24,683 nt of DNA from Penaeus vannamei (Eukaryota; Arthropoda; Malacostraca; Decapoda; Penaeidae). The translations under genes and the position numbers were made by a program. The notes beneath the pieces were generated by a model. The model was given only the letters and a program-made list of their open reading frames with translations, was not told the DNA's origin and did not search any database. The stretch lies in assembly GCF_042767895.1 (NCBI RefSeq), contig NC_091551.1:50619402-50644084 (forward strand). Reading direction: 5' to 3'. Every line of letters starts with the position of its first letter. The stretch's first letter is position 1. Of the stretch, positions 18,783 to 24,683 are shown piece by piece.

Positions 18783-20768
18783 CTCTCCTCTCCCATGCTC
18801 TCCCGTGCCTCCGTCTTGTCCATCATCTCTTCTCTTCTCTTATTTTCATCCCTCTCCACCTCCCTCTCTCTCTCTCCCTTTTCTCCCTCTCCACCTCCCT
18901 CTCTCTCTCTCTCTCTCCTTTTCTGCTCTCCACCTCCTCCCTCTCTCTCTCTCTCCCTTTTCTGTCACCTATCCACCCTCCCTCTCTCTCTCTCTCCCTT
19001 TCTCCCTTTCCTCCACACTCCCTCTCTCTCATCTCCACCTTTTCTCCCTTTCTCACCTCTCTCTCTCTGTATTCTCCGCCTTCTCCCACATCTCCACTCT
19101 CTCCTCTGCTCTCAGCTCTCTGCCCTCTCCACCTCTCTCTCTCTCTCCCCTTTCTCCTCTTTTATATCCCTTTTATCTCCTTCTCTTCACCTCCCCTCTG
19201 TCTTTTTGCTTTTCTTCTCATTCCTCTGCCTCCCTCTCTCTCTCTCCCTTTTCTCCCTCTCGTCCGCATCCTCTCTTGTAACTCTCCCATCTCTCTCCCT
19301 CTCCACCTCCCTCTCTGCTCTCTCTCCCTCTCTCCCTCTCCAGCCCCTCTTTCTCTCTGTCTTTGTCTCCCTCTCCACCTCCCTCTTTCTCCTTTTTCTC
19401 CCTCTCCACCTCCTCTCTCTCTCTCCCTTTTTCTCCCTCTCCACCTCCCATCTCTCTCTCCCATGTCTCCCCCTCTCTCTCTCCTTTTCTTCTCCTCCTA
19501 CCTCCTCTCTCTCTCTCTCCTTTTCTCCCTCTCTCTCTGTGCCCCTTTCTCTCCCTCTCCACTGTCCCTCTCTCGCTCTCTTTCCCCTTTTTTCCCTCCC
19601 CTCTCTTTCCCTTTTCTCTCCCTCTCCACCTCCCTCTCTCTCTCTCTTCCTTTTCTCCCCGCCTCTCTCTCTCTCCCTTTTCTCCCTCTCCACCTCCCTC
19701 TCTCTCTCTCCATTTTCTTCCCTCTCCACCTCCCTCTCTCCTTCTACTCCCTTCTCCACCCTCCCTCCCTCTCTCTCTCATGTCATCCCTCATCCACACT
19801 CCCTCTCTCTCTCTCCTTTTCTCCCTCTCTTCACCTCCCTCTCTCTCTCTCCCTTTTCTCATCCTCTGGTTCCACCTCCCTCTCTTGTCTCTCAGTCTCC
19901 TTTTGGGCTCCCATCTCTCACCTCCCTCTCTCTCTCCTCTGTTTCCTCCTCTCTCCACCTCCACTCTGTCTGCCATTCTCCCTTCTTCTCTGTCTTCCAC
20001 CATCCTTCTCCCTCTCCAAACTTTTCTCCCTCTCCACCTCCCTCTCTCTCTCTCTCTCCCTTTTCTCCCTCTCCACCTCCCTCTCTCTCTCTCCCTCTTC
20101 TCCCTCTCCACCTCCCCTCTCTCTCTCTCTCCACTTTTCTCCCCTCTCCACCTCCCTCTCTCTCTCTCCCCGTATAGCTCCCTCTCCACCTCCTCTCTCT
20201 CTCTCCCTTTTCTCCCTCTCTCTCTCTTCTTAAACCTTTGTGGTCTCGTCACCTCTCCACTCTTTCGTGATTCTGTTCTCCCTTTTCTCCCTCTCCTCTC
20301 TCTCCCTTTTCTCCTCTCTCCACCTCCCTCTCTCCTCCTCTCTCCCTTTCTCTGCCTCTCTCTCTCTCCCTTTTCTTCCTCTCCACCCTCCCTCTCTCTC
20401 TCTCTCCTTTCTCCCTCTCCACCTCCCTCTCTCTCTCTCCCTTTTCTCTCCCTCTCCACCTCCCTCTCTCTCTCTCCCTTTCTCCCCCTCTCTCTCTCTC
20501 TCACCCTTTTCTCCCTCTCCACCTCCCTCTCTCTCTCTCACTTTTCTCCCTCTCTCTCTCTCTCCCTTTCTTTCTCCCTCTCCACTCTCTTTCTGCCTCT
20601 CTCTCTCTCCCTTTCTCTCCTCTCCGCCTCTCCCTCTCTCTCTCTCTCCCTTTTTCTCCCTCTCTCCACCTCCCATCTCTCTCTCCCTTTTCTCCCTCTC
20701 CACCTCCCTCTCTCCTCTCCCCTTTTCTCCCTCTCCACCTCCCTCTCTCTCTCTCATCTTTGTTTCTC
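18783..20768. repeat. CT-rich array segment 4, the longest
   Basis: About 2 kb of pyrimidine-rich repeat with CCTTTTCTCCCTCTCCACC and TCCCTCTCTCTC units. It is more irregular up to 19400 and more regular at 20030-20760. Scattered non-CT insertions occur (around 19270, 19890, 20235). The 530- and 513-codon + frames and the 434-codon - frame here are composition artefacts: overlapping Ser/Leu/Pro-rich and Glu/Arg/Gly-rich frames are open at once. Confidence 0.92.
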
Positions 20769-20950
20769 TCCACCTATATTCCATAGCATCTTAGTCAGTT
20801 TTAATCTTTGATATGGTTCATCATCTCCCAGAGCATATCATTATTCTTTGGCGTTCTGACTTCCATACAGTTTCTCAAAGCACTTCCAATATCATCCATT
20901 ATTTTTAGTAATCTCATGTTTGTCATTTACTCCTAAGACTTTGTTTTGAT
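20769..20950. other. Unique island between two CT-rich repeat families
   Basis: About 180 bp of ordinary mixed sequence separates the 40-bp-type CT array from the 290-bp-type repeat. No gene or RNA feature was recognised. Confidence 0.5.
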
Positions 20951-22260
20951 CTTTTTCTCTCTCCAATCTATCTCCCTCTCTCTCTCCCCCTTTTCTCCCT
21001 CTCCACCTCTCTCTCTTCCCACTCTTCTTCATTATTATCCCTCCTCCTTTATGCTTCTATACTTCCCTTCCTCCTCCACTACTTCCCTTCTCCCTCCTTC
21101 TTTTTGATTTTCTTCCATCTCTCCTTCTCCTGACGCTCTCCTAATTCTCATTTCCCACTCTCTCTCTCTCCTTCTCCCTCCTTTCTCTCCTACTCCTTCA
21201 CCCCTAAACTTTATTTCTTCATTTTCTCTCTCCAGTCCATCTCCCTCTCTCTCTCTCATTCTCCCTCTCCATCTCTCTCTGCTTCCAATTTTCTTCACCG
21301 GCCAGTCAGCTCTCCCATCTTTATCCTTCTATTGTACCTTCCTCCTCCCACTACTTCCCTTCTCCCTCTATTTCTTTTCGCCTTCTTCCATCTCTTCTTC
21401 TCTAGCGTTCTCCTCTAATTCCTTGGCTTCATTCTCTTCCTCTATTCCTCCTCCTTTCAATTCTATTCTACTTCTTCACCCCTAAACTTTTATTTCTTAA
21501 TTTTCTGTCTCCAATCTATCTCCCTCTCTCTCCCCCTTTTCCGCCCTCTCCACCTCCCTCTTTTTCCTCTTCTTCACCATTATCCCTCTCCCATCTTTAT
21601 CCTTCTATTCTACCTTCTTGTGCCTCCACTACTTGGATGAACACTGCTCATCCCTTCTCATATCCCTTCCTTTTTCACTATTCTTCCATCTCTCCTTCTC
21701 TGAGCAGAGCCCTTTCAATTATCAAACTTCACTCTCTTTCTCTCTCCTTCGCTCCCTCCCTTCTCTCTCCTACTCCTTCACCCCTAAACGTTGACTTTTC
21801 TTCATTTTCCCCTCTCCAGAATCTATCTCTCTCTCCCCTTTTTCTTCACTTTTCCGGCGTCCTCTCTCTCTTCCACTCTTCTTCACTTCCATTAAAATCC
21901 TCCATCTGTTTTTATCCTTCTATTCTAGGAATCTCTTTCCTCAGCTTCTGACCTTCCTTCCTCGACTAGATCTGAATCTTCATTTCTCTCCCTTCTCCTC
22001 CTTCTTTTCGCCATCTCTCCTATCCATGCCCTTTCGCTACATTTTCGCTTGCCTTCCTTCCTCTCTCCTTCTCCCTAATTTTCTCCCTTCTAATTCACAT
22101 TCTCCTTCCCTCTCTTCCTCTCTCCTTCTCCCTGCTCCTCCACTTATTCACATTCCGCCCTCTCTTATCTCTGCCTTTAGCTCCTCCTCCTTTCATATTC
22201 AACTTTCATTGCCTAAGCTTTATTTCTTCATCTTCCATTCCCACTCTTGAACATTCTTTT
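20951..22260. repeat. CT-rich tandem repeat, period about 280-300 bp
   Basis: ACCCCTAAAC begins near 21200, 21480 and 21780, with a degenerate form near 22215. Each time it is followed by T-rich sequence, TTCATTTTCTCTCTCCA, a CTATCTCCCTCTCTCTC segment, CTCTTCTTCACCATTA-like sequence and CATCTTTATCCTTCTAT. Preceding blocks such as CACTACTTCCCTTCTCCCTC also recur. Three to four units are visible. The family differs from the array to its left, though both share CT-rich subunits. Confidence 0.8.
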
Positions 22261-22589
22261 CACTAGCAACACTCTCTCCTCCATCCACCTCTTTCCTCTT
22301 CTTTCCTCAGTCCATCTTCTGGTCACTATGCCTCTGGTTTCTGTTCATTTCGGAAAGATCCATAAGAGGTGTCTGGCGAAAGAAGGAAGAACGCTCTCTA
22401 GCTCCTCTTGTCATCTCACCTCCCTCTCTCATGAGATATTCCTTGTTCACTCTTTGCTCCTTCACCCTCTCTGTTGCAGGTATCTTATCTCCTGGAAGCT
22501 GTCCATCTGTCAATCAGACGCATCTTCCATCTTCCATTCCTGTCGCCTGCCTGGCCCTTCTCAGTTCATGCATGGCCTTTCCTTTTTCT
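22261..22589. other. Mixed pyrimidine-leaning sequence, no gene supported
   Basis: This stretch is less repetitive than its neighbours. An open frame spans 22247-22795 (182 codons) and other frames overlap it, but composition bias explains their length and no domain is visible. CTCTCTGTTGCAG at about 22468-22480 resembles a 3' splice acceptor, without any exon evidence. Confidence 0.4.
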
Positions 22590-22745
22590 CCTACACCTGC
22601 TCCTTCACCTTCCCTTCCCCTTCCACTTCTCCACCTTCCCTTCCCCTTCCACCTTCTCACCCCCCCTTCCCCTTCCACCTTCTCACCCTCCCCTCCACCT
22701 TCCACCTTCTCACCCTCCTTTCCCCCTTCCACCTTCCACCCTATC
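22590..22745. repeat. CT/C-rich minisatellite, period about 27 bp
   Basis: CACCTTCTCACCC and CCTTCCCCTTC blocks alternate about five times. Overlapping Pro/Ser/Phe-rich frames are products of the repeat. Confidence 0.8.
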
Positions 22746-22857
22746 TGCTCCACCTGCGAAGGACACGAAGGACTGGCGTGACGAAGGACACATGACTTGT
22801 AAGACGCTTATGAGATCGAGGATATTAATAAGGGCGAGATGAAGCATGATTCATTTT
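22746..22857. other. Junction where strand purine bias flips
   Basis: About 110 bp of mixed sequence connects the pyrimidine-rich + strand on the left to the purine-rich + strand on the right. ACGAAGGAC occurs twice near 22762 and 22780. No gene was recognised. Confidence 0.6.
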
Positions 22858-23935
22858 TCTTCCGGAAGGGGGGAGCGGACGCGGAGGGGGGCGGAGGGAG
22901 GGGGAGAGAAGGGGAGGGGGAGTGGGGGATGTGAGGTAGGGGGGGGAAAGGGATTAGGAAGGAAGTTAGGAAGAGGGAGAAGGGAGAAGGAAGGAAGGAA
23001 AGGAGGAGGATTAGGAAGGGGAAGGAGTTCAGGAAGGGGGGAAGAAGGGAAGGAGGAGGAGGAGGAGGAAGGGGAAAGATTAGGAAGGGGAAGGAGAAGA
23101 AGGAGGAGGAAGGGAAGAGAAGAGAGGGATGGAGAAGGAAGGGGATGGGAAGGGATTAGGAAGGGAAGAAGAAGAAGAGAAGGAAAAGAAGGGGAAGAGG
23201 AAGAAGAAGGAGAAAGGAAGGGGAAGAGGGATGGAGAAGGATAAAGGAAAGGGAGAAGAAGGGGAAGAGGGATGGTGGAGAGGATAAAGAAGAGGGAGAA
23301 GAAGGAGGAGAGGGATGGGGGAAGGATGAGACTGAGGAAGAGGAAGGAAAGGGGAACAGAGGATGGAGAAGAATAAGAAGAAGGGAGAAGAAAGGAAGGA
23401 GGATAAGGACAAGGAAGGGGAAGAAGAAAGGAAAAGGAGGAGGAGGATAAGGAAAAGGAAGAAAGGAAAGAGATGGAGAGGACAAGAAGGGGAAAAAGGG
23501 AAAAGGAAAAGAGGAAGAAAGGATGGGGAAAATCAGAAGATGGAAGGAAAGGGAAAAGGGAAGGAATGGAAGGGGTAGGGATTAACAGAAGAAGAAGGAA
23601 GGAAAAGGGATGAGAAGAGGATAAGGCAAGGAGAAAAGGAGAAGAAGAGAGGGAGGAGGGGGATCAGGAAGGAGAAGAGAGAGAGAGAGAGTTGAAAAGG
23701 AAATGGTAGAGATGAGGAGAAGGAAAGGGAAGGAGAATGGTTTAAAAGCAAGGAAGAGGAGAAAATAAGGGAAGGAGAAAATGGAGGAGAGGAAATGGAA
23801 CCAAGAGAAGGTAAATGAAATGAGGAAGGAGAGGAAGAGGAGGGGAAGGGAGGGATGGAGAGAGAGAGAGAGAGAGGGAGAGAGAAGAAGAAGGAGAGAG
23901 AGAGAGAGAAGAGAGAAGAGAGAGAAGAAGAGAGA

Positions 23936-23979
<44 letters not shown>

Positions 23980-24000
23980 GAAGAGTGTGAGAGAGAAGAA
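22858..24000. repeat. Purine-rich (GGA/GAA/GA) tract
   Basis: The + strand is almost only A and G for over 1.1 kb. AGGAAGGGGAAGAAG-type steps dominate, becoming cleaner (GA)n at 23860-23990. Frames of up to 260 codons on the minus strand and Glu/Lys/Arg-rich frames on the plus strand are artefacts of the composition. Confidence 0.93.
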
Positions 24001-24185
24001 TATCAAGAAAGGAAGGAAGGCTTGAAAAAAGAAATACAGCAACAGAACAAATAGCACACAAGATATTACAAGGTCCATGAAGAACGAAAAGAACGCAAAG
24101 ATGAAGAAAAAAGACGACGAAAAAAATCTTAGATGGTGAAAATAAAAGTGAGACGATATAAGTCCAGTGAAAGTAACATGAGCAG
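24001..24185. other. A-rich mixed spacer
   Basis: About 185 bp of A-rich but not repetitive sequence lies between the GA tract and the terminal G/A runs. Nothing was recognised. Confidence 0.4.
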
Positions 24186-24683
24186 TAAAAAAAAAAAAAG
24201 GAGGGAATTTAAGGGAAGGAAATGAACCCCAGGGAGGGGGGAGGAGGAAAGGGGAAAGGGGGTGGGAAAGGTAAAAAGGTAAATTAAGAAAAGAAAAGGG
24301 AAAAAAAATTAACAAAATAAAAATGATAACGGTTTCAGAGGGTGAAAGGGGAGGTTTTGGGGAGTTTTTTTTATTTTTGAGAAGAAAAGGGAGAAAGGGG
24401 AAAAGAAAAAGGAAAGGAGGAGGGGAAAAAAAAAGAAAAAGGAAAGGGGAAAGGGAAAAAAAGGGGGGAAAAGGGGAAAAAAAAGAAAAAGGGAAAAAAG
24501 AGAAAGAGAGAAAGGGAAAAAAAGAAAAGGAGAAAGGGGGGAAAGAAAAAAGAAAGAAAAGGAAAAGGAAAAAAAGAAAGGAAAAAGGGAAAAAAGGGAA
24601 GAAAAAAAGAAAAAGAAAGAAAGGGAAAAAAGAAAAAGGAAAAGAATAAGAAAAACCACAAAAGGGGAAAAAAAAAGGGAAAA
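24186..24683. repeat. Terminal G/A homopolymer-rich sequence
   Basis: An A run and AATGAACCCCAGGGAGG (about 24220-24236) faintly recall the module core. From about 24325 the sequence is mostly runs of 3-9 A alternating with runs of 2-6 G, with few other bases. It has no stable period and may be poorly resolved sequence. Confidence 0.8.

Noticed and set aside
18585..20811. Open frames of 530, 513 and 482 codons (+) and 434 codons (-) rich in Ser/Leu/Pro or Glu/Arg/Gly
   Set aside because: They overlap one another in several frames over a CT-rich tandem array in which stop codons can hardly occur. No domain, start context or codon pattern supports a gene.
22468..22482. 3' splice acceptor-like CTCTCTGTTGCAG and the donor-like AAGGTGAGA near 1145
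   Set aside because: Such motifs are expected by chance, particularly in pyrimidine-rich DNA, and no exon with coding signal adjoins them.
22247..22795. 182-codon frame as a possible secreted or membrane protein
   Set aside because: The Pro/Ser-rich second half is a minisatellite translation, other frames overlap it at similar length, and no motif is recognisable.
23533..24315. A 260-codon minus-strand frame resembling a hydrophobic Ser/Phe/Leu protein with membrane segments
   Set aside because: It is the reverse translation of the GA/GGA-rich tract and of A-rich sequence; the apparent hydrophobic segments follow from composition.

Overview
This is a repeat-dominated eukaryotic nuclear window with no convincing intact cellular gene. 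Long (AT)n, (GT/CA)n and (CT/GA)n tracts, several minisatellites, a decayed Ty3/gypsy LTR retrotransposon and an arthropod-like TCAGT initiator in its 5' LTR together suggest an arthropod. The microsatellite load resembles decapod crustaceans such as penaeid shrimp or crabs, but that assignment is inference and is not proven by any host gene.

Layout. 1-1085 is a diverged tandem repeat with a period near 62 bp. 1290-1766 is (AT)n, (GT)n and mixed TACA simple sequence. 1767-11792 is one LTR retrotransposon on the + strand: 5' LTR, a long T-rich leader, decayed gag, protease, reverse transcriptase, RNase H and integrase, a 3' untranslated stretch, a polypurine tract, and the 3' LTR. 11931-12180 is (AT)n followed by (CA)n. 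12200-13745 is mostly unclassified and holds a short 20-22 bp tandem repeat. 13790-15255 is a 32-bp satellite. 15300-15840 is a purine-rich repeat with a period near 44 bp, followed by A-rich simple sequence.

16.1-20.8 kb is a pyrimidine-rich array. A non-repetitive module of about 100 bp, led by an A-rich GATAAA segment, recurs in it four times with partial copies in between, giving a higher-order structure. 20.95-22.26 kb is a second pyrimidine-rich repeat with a period near 290 bp. At about 22.75-22.86 kb the strand bias flips, and the rest of the window is purine-rich on the + strand, ending in homopolymer-like G/A runs.

The retrotransposon is the only coding entity I can support. Its domains are in the Ty3/gypsy order PR-RT-RH-IN, but every domain is broken by frameshifts and stops and at least two key residues look altered, so it is scored as a pseudo-element. 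No envelope gene was seen. Long open frames in the CT/GA-rich tracts (up to about 530 codons) are composition artefacts: such DNA can hardly spell a stop codon.

The most novel-looking structure is the recurrent module inside the CT-rich array at 16-19 kb. The two LTRs also share an 18-nt perfect CRE-like palindrome directly upstream of a TATA box. Homopolymer indels are frequent throughout, so some damage could be sequencing error rather than biology.
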